From NCBI RefSeq assembly GCF_023715365.1, contig NZ_JAMBNZ010000006.1, forward strand, positions 160,177-224,176: a DNA stretch of 64,000 bases, read 5' to 3'. The notes under the pieces were generated by a model. The model saw only the letters and a program-made list of their open reading frames with translations. It was not told the origin of the DNA and made no database searches. This stretch comes from Georgenia satyanarayanai. GTDB taxonomy: Bacteria; Actinomycetota; Actinomycetes; Actinomycetales; Actinomycetaceae. The first letter of the stretch is position 1, and every line of letters starts with the position of its first letter. Positions 10,101 through 16,853 of this stretch are shown here, piece after piece. A program made the position numbers and the translations under genes.

Positions 10101-12221
10101 CCCTTCAGCTTCGATCTCACCTGCACCTCTGCCACCGACATCCCGGTGGCGCTGGGCGACGACGGTCAGACCACGCTGAGCTTCACGCTGGGGGACGGCG
10201 AGACCTTCACCGCGCCGGCAGACCGGATCCCGGTCGGGGCGAGCTGTACGGTCACCGAGACCGATGACTTCTTCGCCGATGAGATCGTCATTCTCGGGGA
10301 CAACGTCACCGATCACGGTGACGGCTCGGCGACCATCGTTCCGGGCATCGACCCGGCCGAGGTCACCGTGACCAACGGCTACGACGCGGGAACCTTCACG
10401 GTGGCCAAGAACGTCAATGGCGCAGGGGCTGAGCTGTTCGGCAGCGGACCCTTCGGCTTTGACGCCGTGTGCACCTACCAAGACCAGACACTGCTGGCAG
10501 AGAGCTTCGAGCTCTTCGGTGGCGACACCCGGTCCTTCGGGGTATTCCCGGTCGGCACCGAGTGCTCGGTCACCGAGACTGCCACCGGCGGCGCGACCGC
10601 CACGGTCCTCACGCCGACCGACGGGACCGTCGAGATCGTCAGCCCCGACGGGCAGGACGAGATCAGCAACGTCACCGCTGAGGCCACCAACACCTTCGAC
10701 CTCGGCGTGCTCGCGGTCGAGAAGGTGATCGACGGCACGGGCGCGGAGCTGTTCGGCGTCGGCCCGTTCGAGGCAACCGCCGTCTGCACCTGGCAGAAGG
10801 ACGGCCAGACCGTGCCGATCGAGCTGCCGGGCGACGGCGTCCTGACGCTGTCGCAGGAGAACGACTATCGCGCGACGATCGGGAATCTGATCGTCGGTGC
10901 CGACTGCACCGTCACCGAGACCGCGGCAGGCGGCGCGACGTCGTCGGCCATTGCCCCCGAGGGCGGCGCGGTCACGATTCCCGCCAACGATGACGAGGAG
11001 GGGCAGCAGGCGGTCACCGTCACGCTGACCAACACCTTCGACCTCGGATCCCTTGAGATCGAGAAGGTTGTCGACGGTGAGGGCGCGGAGCTGTTCGGTG
11101 TCGGTCCGTTCGAGGCTCAGGCGGTCTGCACCTGGGACAAGGACGGTGAGACTCTGCCGATCGAGCTGGCAGATGACGGCGTGGTGGTCCTCTCGCAGGA
11201 GAACGGCTACGCCGCGAGCATCGGTGACCTCATCGTGGGCGCGGACTGTGTGGTGACCGAGACGCTCACCGGGGGTGCGACGTCCTCGAGCATCGCGCCG
11301 GCGGACGGTGTCACCGTCCCGCCGAACGACGATGGTGCGGCCCAGGCCGCCGTCGTCACGCTGACCAACACCTTCGATCTCGGCGTGCTGGAGATCGAGA
11401 AGATCATCGAGGGCGACGGCGCGGAGCTGTTCGGTGTCGGTCCGTTCGAGGCGCAGGCGGTCTGTACCTGGGACAAGGAGGGCGTGACACTGCCGATCGA
11501 TCTGTCGAACGACGGCGTGGTGGTCCTCTCCGAGGAGAACGGTTACGTCGCTTCCATCGGTGACCTCATCGTGGGCGCGGAGTGTGTGGTGACCGAGACG
11601 CTCACCGGTGGTGCGACGTCGTCGGCCATTGCTCCCGAGGGCGGCGCGGTCACCATTCCGGCCAACGACGACCAGGGGGAGCAGCAGACGGTCACCGTCA
11701 CGCTCACCAACACCTTCGACGTCACCTCGCTCGAGGTCACCAAGGAGGTGCAGGGCGACCTGACCGCACCGGGTGCCAGCGGTCCGTTCGAGGTCGAGCT
11801 CGTCTGCAGCTGGGAGGTCGACGGCCAGACAGTGGCGGTCGACGTCCCGGGCGGGGCGGTGCGCGAGCTCAACGTCGACAACGAGTTGACGACGGTGTTC
11901 GAGCAGCTGCCAGTGGGCACGAGTTGCCACCTGACTGAGACGGACACCAGCGACGCCGACGGCACGCTGATCACCGTGGCGGTCGAGGGCGAGAGCCCGG
12001 TGACGACCGATGGCGCCACCGCCGAGGTGGGCCTCAGCTCGACGACTGCCCCTGGTCAGGCGCAGGCGTTCGTGGTCAACGCCTACGACGCTGTGCCGGT
12101 CGCGCCGGACCTGCCGGAGACAGGTACCCGTGTAGGGACGATCGCGGGGATCGCCGCACTCCTCACGGTCCTCGGGCTCGGAGTAGTCCTGCGGACCCGG
12201 ACCAGGGTCAGCCGGTCATAG
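4188..12221 (+). CDS. Giant LPETG-anchored surface protein with DUF11-like and DUF5979-type repeats
   Basis: A 2677-residue predicted cell-wall protein. The ATG at 4188 is chosen over the upstream ATG at 4095 because it has a purine-rich site (AGGGG) and begins a typical signal peptide: basic start, hydrophobic core WAIIAAFAVALPAVAAFA, cleavage near AAPVAADD (residues ~40-46). Residues ~50-1820 are beta-rich conserved-repeat units of the DUF11 type (TVTKSAAPNEVDPGQSFSYS; NKLTNSGNRSANPGD). Residues ~1829-2600 hold seven DUF5979-like domains, most with a paired VCTW...ADC cysteine pattern. The C-terminus is LPETG (12111-12125), a hydrophobic helix and RTRTRVSRS, the standard sortase signal. Likely role is adhesion or surface coat, by family. 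Flanked by IS remnants upstream and strong terminators downstream. Whether the repeats form isopeptide or disulfide bonds cannot be read directly. Confidence 0.9.
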   Translation: MVSQVGARNRTRQKQRERLRKVWAIIAAFAVALPAVAAFAAPVAADDAQFPYLTVTKSAAPNEVDPGQSFSYSIQVTCDEASCLDAQMTDLLPAELEGYPLQNVTTNPGASSVPRTISWTEDGAPLPGTPTVVGPATGFTVDFDGTVSAPDGVGLQFGTTFTIQLTLQVPTDVAPGEHEIVNTARTTATNSLPDEAPAPITVSVPVTIDVTPSKSWGPSPQSFDPGAGSTIALGVANASNVDVDVLTLQEPKDAADGAAGLAATNPFTITDFTGFGGATLPDGAQVEVDAYVLGGDATWSWVSGAPGATPTLPDGVSNADVGGLRLRYTGDITPGGGGTVNLELAQRATNRDTGADLSTASQSVDNVVEATATSVELDETATADASATYAVNPVSLGVETSKNIKPNTVTGGHSATGTLIGTNSTSPVQELRLADLDFFTADVTFGGFDQAPAWPAGATGATVVYHPLGGGEPVEVPFGHGAVPADPSVAISGFEVVFTADGNAIESAANTTVEFTINTSEDAAGDSAQATLTNTVATTATAANGQDATASASDQLTIITPAVTVTLDKQVRPSTAVQPGESTYVSLEAHGTATDRATLHDLVIEDAISEGDAEFWDAFDLAGIAPTQVPAGTVLTIQVQTADGWVELSQYGPEAAATIFQLDRAAFAAASSGAGITADGITGARLSFHSVGGFPSDITVKPTLIFDARSQMRDGTDITPGDEQAAPYENSAVVDASGVSQGGNDLTDDDGDIGTGSVITYPGGPGPLGIDKRWNKGFVNAQAGDTAGTLLDWRVTPGFGTVTVTDPASGFDTPSGTVFEAFDLVRIDPVGASSTPFTNGWYLKYDVITDIELYQDGAWVTLPAPGSGWIQGGAFAGYILPAEQAAATTGVRIVLAENTAAREAAQQVGGAFDPYAPAPGTGVATSSDTRQFRLQWQLRDRTRTDDGAAGGWVTEDVVYNTADAGTVDNAVSLDGIPLDGGDPSRDTDNATIQIFEPGPAVNVVKSVEAAEPIFVPELDTPADQWPTATWTITANNASVASAGYVRVTDPAAACSAPAPSADCQLADPNGNPFANEGIDWLKDSPFEYFDLTGIDLAASIEHQIDLDATVVWLLRYDAADATYSTTQLSSTAAEALDTGDLADVVGISATFQAANAGVDGVGTTITQENRLTITLDSQLRTTPRSSEIPLELSVTQTIDVDNRVFAQSYDDVLSPGVPTGDLADIGVVLTGGDVNIAPSKSVTPTEILLADPDVPVTVTLGANQGTDPRSTLSPSTVVIEDQAGSPDFWNSFDFTGLGGVTLPQGADRVQVDVYGPFGDDDADTWATGTPAATAAVPVAADDYGDIQGIRFTYTRDDGGYFHPTSPAANWAADASFMVELRDTYRDSGDDMVFAGSVDNTQTSQSLRTDGKNSEPKTANARITLSEGTQEIAVNKLTNSGNRSANPGDNVPFQLSFENTGTGFLTITELRDTLPAELVYLGDPEPVYTGDEDGLLSEDVSLTIEGDGSELVFTWPADGNRMAPGETFVIDVPFELQPTRARVFNDIVVTTVETLDACGNIDGSANWTGGDNTCATQDYVDTVAGPNLFAVKGVRGSLEGTSAGGAYNRSTGAQCSPTLTAAGGSYYRPTCVAHSDLGGIDDWVLRVQNAGTFPVTSMTVFDQLPVEGDRMLIGAGRASAYRPQLVADSIDVIAPAGTETVIEVTTSPDVCTGTWPMLSSQAACEQAGEVWTTVGQDTDWAAVSGLRVHLDFTATDAGELETAELVDVTFRTQNVPATEEDPSGAPDVVPAADAIAWNQFGVQYTDVNLQGVGTVKALAPNKVGVHLRSGSIAVEKEVTGPAAEAYAPESFDVALTCTIGEHELDLGEYATLTLSAENNYRARVDGIPYSVDPLTSCIVTEVGDAGQYGETSRFIDPVGGELVLTEPTNPAIPVEDQDVPTAQVATVTNDYQFTGLSVTKVVDTAATEGDFGPFSFDLTCTSATDIPVALGDDGQTTLSFTLGDGETFTAPADRIPVGASCTVTETDDFFADEIVILGDNVTDHGDGSATIVPGIDPAEVTVTNGYDAGTFTVAKNVNGAGAELFGSGPFGFDAVCTYQDQTLLAESFELFGGDTRSFGVFPVGTECSVTETATGGATATVLTPTDGTVEIVSPDGQDEISNVTAEATNTFDLGVLAVEKVIDGTGAELFGVGPFEATAVCTWQKDGQTVPIELPGDGVLTLSQENDYRATIGNLIVGADCTVTETAAGGATSSAIAPEGGAVTIPANDDEEGQQAVTVTLTNTFDLGSLEIEKVVDGEGAELFGVGPFEAQAVCTWDKDGETLPIELADDGVVVLSQENGYAASIGDLIVGADCVVTETLTGGATSSSIAPADGVTVPPNDDGAAQAAVVTLTNTFDLGVLEIEKIIEGDGAELFGVGPFEAQAVCTWDKEGVTLPIDLSNDGVVVLSEENGYVASIGDLIVGAECVVTETLTGGATSSAIAPEGGAVTIPANDDQGEQQTVTVTLTNTFDVTSLEVTKEVQGDLTAPGASGPFEVELVCSWEVDGQTVAVDVPGGAVRELNVDNELTTVFEQLPVGTSCHLTETDTSDADGTLITVAVEGESPVTTDGATAEVGLSSTTAPGQAQAFVVNAYDAVPVAPDLPETGTRVGTIAGIAALLTVLGLGVVLRTRTRVSRS
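10689..11708 (+). repeat. Three near-identical tandem DUF5979 repeats
   Basis: Three consecutive units begin with AACACCTTCGA at 10689, 11031 and 11367 (a fourth, divergent unit at 11709), giving spacings of 342, 336 and 342 bp. The units share long near-identical stretches, including GAELFGVGPFEA, ENxYxASIGDLIVGA and GGATSS. Neighbouring domains of the same family are far more divergent, which points to recent duplication or homogenisation. Confidence 0.9.
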
Positions 12222-12225
12222 ACCG

Positions 12226-12255
12226 CCGCTCCGTCCCCCCGCCGGGACGGAGCGG
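12226..12255 (+). terminator. Strong hairpin 1 after giant gene
   Basis: A perfect 12-bp stem (arms 12226-12237 and 12244-12255) with a 6-nt loop begins 4 bases after the stop codon of the surface-protein gene. There is no clear T-run. Confidence 0.75.
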
Positions 12256-12257
12256 TA

Positions 12258-12296
12258 GCGCCTTCGCCCGCATACACGCTGTGCGGGCGAAGGCGC
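12258..12296 (+). terminator. Strong hairpin 2 after giant gene
   Basis: A perfect 15-bp stem (arms 12258-12272 and 12282-12296) with a 9-nt loop lies two bases beyond hairpin 1, forming a double terminator. Confidence 0.8.
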
Positions 12297-12304
12297 GCTT
12301 CACC

Positions 12305-12328
12305 GGCTCTTCTGACGTCCGAAGAGCC
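12305..12328. repeat. Abutting inverted repeat resembling two ISL3 ends
   Basis: GGCTCTTCTGAC is directly followed by GTCCGAAGAGCC, its reverse complement with one mismatch (11 of 12). The right half plus one base is the same 13-mer found at 4035-4047. It could be two fused ISL3-type ends (an excision scar) or a third terminator hairpin. Confidence 0.5.
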
Positions 12329-12364
12329 AGATAACCGTCGCTCGAACCGCTGAATCGACAGAGG

Positions 12365-12565
12365 TTGCACGTACCGGCGAGCGTGGTCAGGCCTTCCAAC
12401 CGGAGCGGCAACGGTGGGCTCGTGCTCCTTGCGGCACTCGCCGTCGTCGCAGGTCTTCTCCTGTGCGGCCGAGAGGGGCCTACGCCGGACCTGACACACG
12501 ATGAGCGCGTTCCCCGGCGAGTGACATCCGGGCCACCCGCGCCCGTGGTGGACATCACGGCCTAG
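12365..12565 (+). CDS. Possible small membrane protein (weak)
   Basis: A 66-codon open frame with one hydrophobic segment (GGLVLLAALAVVAGLLLCG) followed by a short hydrophilic tail. If real, translation may begin at the GTG at 12383 rather than the ATG at 12365. There is no good ribosome-binding site, no recognisable family and no partner. It lies in the ~410-base gap between the terminators of the giant gene and tRNA-Arg, and it may be spurious in high-GC DNA. Confidence 0.25.
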   Translation: MHVPASVVRPSNRSGNGGLVLLAALAVVAGLLLCGREGPTPDLTHDERVPRRVTSGPPAPVVDITA

Positions 12566-12633
12566 AGGGGTGCATCGGGTTTTCACCGGCGGCGTCGGAC
12601 GGCTATGCTCGTTCTCGGCCCTGCGGGGCCGAT

Positions 12634-12706
12634 GCGCCCGTAGCTCAATGGATAGAGCATCTGACTACGGATCAGAAGGTTGGGGGTTCGAGTCCCTCCG
12701 GGCGCA
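12634..12706 (+). tRNA. tRNA-Arg (anticodon ACG)
   Basis: A 73-nt cloverleaf: acceptor GCGCCCG pairs with CGGGCGC at 12699-12705, discriminator A at 12706, D-arm GCTC..GAGC, anticodon stem TCTGA/TCAGA with loop CTACGGA placing ACG at 12667-12669, and a GGGGTTCGAGTCCCT T-arm. The 3' CCA is not encoded. A TATGCT -10-like box sits at 12604-12609. Confidence 0.97.
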
Positions 12707-12729
12707 CTTCGTTTGAGACAGCGAACGGG

Positions 12730-12753
12730 ACGGCCTCACTACGGTGGGGCCGT
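12730..12753 (+). terminator. Terminator after tRNA-Arg
   Basis: A 10-bp stem (ACGGCCTCAC with GTGGGGCCGT, one G-U pair) around a TACG tetraloop, followed by TTCTCGT, 24 bases downstream of the tRNA. Confidence 0.7.
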
Positions 12754-12839
12754 TTCTCGTATCGCTGGCAGTGTTCATCGCCAACGTCGAACCGCGCTAG
12801 CAGCTCGGTTGCTCACGGCATGCCTGCCGTGGGCGGCGC

Positions 12840-12965
12840 ATCTCCGACGAGGTCAGTCGTGCGCTCGCATTGCTCGATGGCGGCGATGTGGGCGCGCGCC
12901 CGGAGAGCCGCCACGTCAACCTCGAGGACGAGATTTGGACGGCGGGACCGTCAGGGGCGGTCGTG
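12840..12965 (+). pseudogene. Possible remnant of a LacI-type repressor C-terminus
   Basis: In one forward frame the sequence reads ISDEVSRALALLDGG, then ARPESRHVNLEDEIWTAGPS. The second piece resembles the C-terminal end of LacI/GalR-family repressors, which often read (P)ESRHVxLxxELVVRxST. There is no helix-turn-helix upstream and no plausible start. Such repressors commonly sit beside sugar ABC operons like the one that starts at 13136. The similarity is short and the call is tentative. The rest of 12754-13099 shows nothing I recognise. Confidence 0.3.
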
Positions 12966-13099
12966 CCCGGCGATGCTCGCGGTGAGCCGGCGCCGATCAA
13001 TTGGCTGCCGCGTCCGCGTGCATGGCCGGCACGGCCGTCGCCGCAACGGTCCGCGCCCATCGGTAAACACATGTCCGCGAAGCGGATTGCGGCTTTTGC

Positions 13100-13129
13100 T
13101 TGACAAGCGACGTAAGTCCCTCGTACGGT
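13100..13129 (+). promoter_or_regulatory. Sigma-70-type promoter of the sugar operon (leaderless)
   Basis: A consensus -35 TTGACA (13100-13105) and -10 TACGGT (13124-13129) are separated by 18 bp. The expected transcription start, about 7 nt after the -10, falls on the A of the ATG at 13136, so the operon mRNA would begin at the start codon. Confidence 0.75.
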
Positions 13130-13135
13130 CCGGGC

Positions 13136-14269
13136 ATGCCTGTTATGGGGGTCACAGTTGACCGGGGACGCGAGGCTGCCAACGCTGGCGGCTATCGCGC
13201 GGGAATCGTCGGAGCCGGGTTCATGGGGGGCGTGCACGCACGCGCGGTCCGGGTGAACGGCGGAGAGGTCGTGGGGGTGGTGGCGAGCAACAAGGACCGC
13301 TCGGCCCGCGCCGCCGGCGAGTTCCTCGCCACGCGCCCGTTCCGCGACGTCGACGACCTGCTCGCCTCCGACGACGTCGATGTCGTCCACGTCTGTACGC
13401 CCAATTACCTGCACCACGAGCTGACCATGCGGGCGCTCGCCGCCGGCAAGCACGTCGTGTGCGAGAAGCCGCTCGCCACCACGTCGGAGGACGCCGCGCA
13501 GATGCACGAGACGGCGCAGGCCGCCGGTCTCGTCGGTGCGGTGCCCTTCGTCTACCGCTTCCACCCGATGGTCCGCGAGGCCCGCGAGCGGGTCCGGCGC
13601 GGCGACCTCGGTCGTATCGTCCTCGCCCACGGGTCCTACCTGCAGGATTGGCTCGCCGGCCCGGAGGACGACAACTGGCGGGTCGACGCACGCCTGGGCG
13701 GGGCGACCCGTGCCTTCGGGGACATCGGCTCCCACTGGTGCGACCTCCTCGAGTTCGTCACGGGGCACCGCATCGCGGCAGTCAGCGCCCGCAGCGCCAC
13801 CGTCAACACCGAGCGGGGCAACGACCGGTCCGCCGTCGACACCGAGGACCTCGTCGCCCTCCAGTTCGAGACCGCGGCGGGGGTCGTCGGTGCGGCCACG
13901 ATCTCCCAGGTGTCCCCCGGCCGGAAGAACCGGCTGTTCCTCGAGGTCTCCGGGGCCAGCTCGACCATCGCCTTCGACCAGGAGGAGTCGGAGAAGCTGT
14001 GGCTCGGCGCGCGCGACGGCTCCCGCCTGCTCGTGCGCGACCCCGACACGCTCTCCGCCCCTGCGGCGCAGTACGCCGGGGTGCCGGCCGGCCATCCGCA
14101 GGGCTACCAGGAGTGCTTCTCCAGCTTCGTCGCCGACACCGCCCGCGCCATCGCCGGCCAGCCGGTCGACGGGCTGCCCACCTTCGCGGACGGGCTGCGC
14201 GCCACCCGGCTGGCCGACGCCGTCGTCCACTCGGCCGCGTCCCGAACCTGGGTGGAGGTCCCGCAGTGA
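13136..14269 (+). CDS. Gfo/Idh/MocA family oxidoreductase
   Basis: A 377-residue NAD(P)-dependent sugar or polyol oxidoreductase. The N-terminal Rossmann domain has AGIVGAGFMGG (residues 22-32), and the family's catalytic-loop motif is EKPLA (E110-K111-P112). The C-terminal half holds the substrate-binding alpha/beta domain (GDIGSHWCDLLEFVTGH). It is cytoplasmic, with no signal peptide. The start ATG at 13136 is preferred because the -10 box lies exactly 7 nt upstream; the ATG at 13145 is the alternative. It is the first gene of an operon with an ABC sugar importer, and its GTGA stop/start overlap with the ATPase shows translational coupling. By family it would oxidise or reduce a sugar or keto-sugar imported by that transporter; the substrate is unknown. 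Confidence 0.9.
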   Translation: MPVMGVTVDRGREAANAGGYRAGIVGAGFMGGVHARAVRVNGGEVVGVVASNKDRSARAAGEFLATRPFRDVDDLLASDDVDVVHVCTPNYLHHELTMRALAAGKHVVCEKPLATTSEDAAQMHETAQAAGLVGAVPFVYRFHPMVREARERVRRGDLGRIVLAHGSYLQDWLAGPEDDNWRVDARLGGATRAFGDIGSHWCDLLEFVTGHRIAAVSARSATVNTERGNDRSAVDTEDLVALQFETAAGVVGAATISQVSPGRKNRLFLEVSGASSTIAFDQEESEKLWLGARDGSRLLVRDPDTLSAPAAQYAGVPAGHPQGYQECFSSFVADTARAIAGQPVDGLPTFADGLRATRLADAVVHSAASRTWVEVPQ

Positions 14270-15768
14270 GTGAAGGAGCGCCGCTGCTCCGGATGAGCGG
14301 CATCACCAAGTCCTTCTTCGGAGTCCAGGTGCTCACCGGCATCGATCTCGAGGTCCGCGCCGGTGAGGTGCACGCGCTCGTCGGGGAGAACGGCGCGGGC
14401 AAGTCGACGCTGATGAAGATCCTCGCCGGGGTCCAGCCCGCCGACAGCGGCACCATCGAGCTCGACGGCGGGCGCGTCACCTTCGCCCATCCGCTCGAGG
14501 CGCAGGCCGCTGGCGTGACGACCGTCTTCCAGGAGTTCAACCTCCTGCCCGAGCGCACCGTCGCCGAGAACGTCTACCTCGGCCGTGAGCCGCGCCGCCG
14601 CGGCCTGGTCGACCGCGCCCAGATGGTGCGCGACACCGCCGCGCTGCTCGCGGACCTCGGTGTGGACGCCATCGCCCCGGACGTCAGGGTCCGCGCGCTG
14701 TCGGTCGCCGAGCAGCAGGTCGTCGAGATCGTCAAGGCGATGTCCTTCGACGCGCGGATCATCTCGATGGACGAGCCCACCGCGGCGCTCGCCGACCACG
14801 AGGTCGAGCTCCTCTACCGCCTCGTGCGCCGCCTGCAGGACCGCGGCGTCGCCGTCCTGTACGTCTCGCACCGGCTCAAGGAGATCTTCGACCTCTGCGA
14901 CCGGATCACCATCCTCAAGGACGGCAGCCTCGTCGACACGGTCGACACCGCGAGCATCACCTCCGACGAGCTCGTCCGGAAGATGGTCGGCCGGTCGATC
15001 AGCGCCCTGTTCCCCGAGCCGCGGGAGGGCACCCGCATGGGTGACGTCCGCCTGGCCCTGCGCGGTGTGGGCAACCACATGGTCCGGGACATCAGCTTCG
15101 AGGTCCGCGCCGGGGAGATCGTCGCCCTCGCCGGCCTCCAGGGCAGCGGACGCACCGAGATCGCCCACGGTCTCTTCGGCGTCGAGCACTTCCGCACCGG
15201 GGAGGTGCACGTCGACGGCAAGCGCGTGGACCCACGTTCCCCGCGCGAGGCGGTGCGCTCCGGCCTGGCCCTCGTCACCGAGGACCGTAAGGTCGAGGGC
15301 CTGGCCCTCAACCAGTCCGTCGCCGCCAACGCCCGTCTCGTGCTCGACGCCGTCGCGCCCCGCCAGGCCACGCGCCGCGCGCGCCGCATCCCCGAGATCC
15401 TCTCCTCCCTCGAGCTCGCCGCGCGCAGCGGCAGCCACGAGGTCCGCTTCCTCTCGGGCGGCAACCAGCAGAAGGTCGTCCTGGCCAAGTGGCTCGTCAC
15501 CGACCCCGGCGTCATCGTCATGGACGAGCCCACCCGCGGCATCGACGTCGGTGCTAAGCGGGCCGTGTACGAGCTCATGCGCGACCTCGCCGCCGAGGGC
15601 GTGGCCATCGTCCTCATCTCCTCCGAGCTGCCGGAGGTCATCGGCATGGCCGACCGGATCATCGTGCTCCACGACGGTGAGATCAGCGGTGAGCTGCCCG
15701 GCGGCTGTGACGAGGAGGCCGTCATGGCCCTGGCCACCCGCCACGACGCGTTGGAGGAGAGCGCATGA
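14266..15768 (+). CDS. Sugar ABC transporter ATP-binding protein (RbsA/MglA type)
   Basis: A 500-residue double ATPase, the normal length for the CUT2 family. The first domain has Walker A GENGAGKST (residues 40-48) and an atypical LSVAEQQ signature before MDEPTAAL. The second domain has the usual degenerate Walker A (AGLQGSGRTE), signature LSGGNQQK and Walker B MDEPTRGIDVG. The GTG start at 14266 overlaps the TGA of the oxidoreductase gene. It energises the two permeases that follow to import the ligand of the lipoprotein at 17971. CUT2 systems transport monosaccharides or related small molecules. The stop overlaps the next ATG. Confidence 0.95.
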   Translation: MSEGAPLLRMSGITKSFFGVQVLTGIDLEVRAGEVHALVGENGAGKSTLMKILAGVQPADSGTIELDGGRVTFAHPLEAQAAGVTTVFQEFNLLPERTVAENVYLGREPRRRGLVDRAQMVRDTAALLADLGVDAIAPDVRVRALSVAEQQVVEIVKAMSFDARIISMDEPTAALADHEVELLYRLVRRLQDRGVAVLYVSHRLKEIFDLCDRITILKDGSLVDTVDTASITSDELVRKMVGRSISALFPEPREGTRMGDVRLALRGVGNHMVRDISFEVRAGEIVALAGLQGSGRTEIAHGLFGVEHFRTGEVHVDGKRVDPRSPREAVRSGLALVTEDRKVEGLALNQSVAANARLVLDAVAPRQATRRARRIPEILSSLELAARSGSHEVRFLSGGNQQKVVLAKWLVTDPGVIVMDEPTRGIDVGAKRAVYELMRDLAAEGVAIVLISSELPEVIGMADRIIVLHDGEISGELPGGCDEEAVMALATRHDALEESA

Positions 15769-16853
15769 TGACCGCTACCCCCGAGGTTGCTGCCGCACCC
15801 GGTAAGCCCGCCCGCACCGCTCCCGGCCGGCGGTCCCCGCTGCGCTCGGTCCCGCTCATCTACGTCGCCCTGCTGATCCTCCTCGTCATCGCCGGCGTGC
15901 TCCTCGCCATGCGCGGGGACAACCTCTTCAGCGGCGGGTCGGTCATCGACATCCTCACCCGCTCCAGCCTGCTCGGTTTCATCGCCATCGGGCAGACGCT
16001 CGTCATCCTGTGCCGCTCCCTCGACCTGTCGGTCGGCTACGTGGCCGCCCTGAGCAGCCTCGTCGCCGCTGTCGTCATGGACGGTGACGAGTCCCGGGTC
16101 CTGCTCGGCGTCGCCGCCGCGCTGGGCGTCTCGGCCGCCGTCGGCCTGTTCAACGGCATCATCACGACCAAGCTCGGCGTCCACGCCTTCATCACGACGC
16201 TCGGCTCTGGCCTCATCATCAAGGGCTTCGTCGACACGCGGTACCCCGGCCCGTCCGGCTCGGTGCCCGCGTCCTTCCAAGGCTTCGGCTACACGCGCAT
16301 CGGGGTGCTGCCGCTGTCGGCGATCATCATGCTCGTCATCGCGGGCGTCGGCGTCCTCATGCTGCACCGCACGCGGCTGGGTCACAGCATGTTCGCCGTC
16401 GGTGGCAACATCGACGTCGCCCGGCTCTCGGGCATCCGCACCGACCGCACCATGATCGTCGCGCACGTCATGTGCTCGACCATGGCGGGACTGGCCGGCC
16501 TGCTGCTGGCCGCCCGCTTCAGCACGGGTGTCGGCGCCCAGATCTACGGCGCCGGCTACGACCTCGACTCGATCGCCGCTGTCGTCCTCGGTGGCACGCT
16601 GCTCCTCGGCGGTCGCGGCGGGATCGGCGGCACGATCGCCGCCGTCCTCATCCTCGGCGTCCTCGACAGCCTGTTCAACTCCCTGCAGATCAACCCGTTC
16701 TTCCGTGACGTCCTGCGCGGCACGATCATCATCGCGGCCGTCGCCATGTACGCCCGCCGCCAGATCGACCCGAAGAAGGCCAGAGCCCGCTTCCGGGACG
16801 CGACGTCCCGACGGACGAGACCGGCACCGGCGATCGAAGGGGGCCACTCATGA
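15765..16853 (+). CDS. Sugar ABC transporter permease 1 (RbsC type)
   Basis: A 362-residue inner-membrane permease of the CUT2 (BPD_transp_2) family with about ten hydrophobic segments. Characteristic stretches are GQTLVILCRSLDLSVGYVAA, the ribose-permease equivalent of the G-x-DLSVG motif, and AVVLGGTLLLGGRGGIGGT near the C-terminus. A GGAGGAGA site precedes the ATG, which overlaps the ATPase stop. Tails at both ends are basic and Pro-rich. It pairs with the second permease at 16850 to form a heterodimeric channel; the two genes overlap by four bases. Confidence 0.93.
   Translation: MMTATPEVAAAPGKPARTAPGRRSPLRSVPLIYVALLILLVIAGVLLAMRGDNLFSGGSVIDILTRSSLLGFIAIGQTLVILCRSLDLSVGYVAALSSLVAAVVMDGDESRVLLGVAAALGVSAAVGLFNGIITTKLGVHAFITTLGSGLIIKGFVDTRYPGPSGSVPASFQGFGYTRIGVLPLSAIIMLVIAGVGVLMLHRTRLGHSMFAVGGNIDVARLSGIRTDRTMIVAHVMCSTMAGLAGLLLAARFSTGVGAQIYGAGYDLDSIAAVVLGGTLLLGGRGGIGGTIAAVLILGVLDSLFNSLQINPFFRDVLRGTIIIAAVAMYARRQIDPKKARARFRDATSRRTRPAPAIEGGHS

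Noticed and set aside
10689..11708. Regular repeats considered as a CRISPR array
   Set aside because: Repeat units are ~340 bp, in frame, and encode a protein domain; there are no short repeats with unique spacers and no cas genes.
9918..11930. 670-residue open frame on the minus strand
   Set aside because: Antisense of the DUF5979 repeats in the giant surface protein; its apparent repeats only mirror them.
12634..12706. tRNA-Arg as an integration site for the sugar locus
   Set aside because: I could not find a second copy of the tRNA 3' end downstream in the window, nor any integrase gene.
12797..14230. 477-residue open frame on the minus strand
   Set aside because: Antisense to the Gfo/Idh/MocA gene, which has clear motifs and its own promoter.
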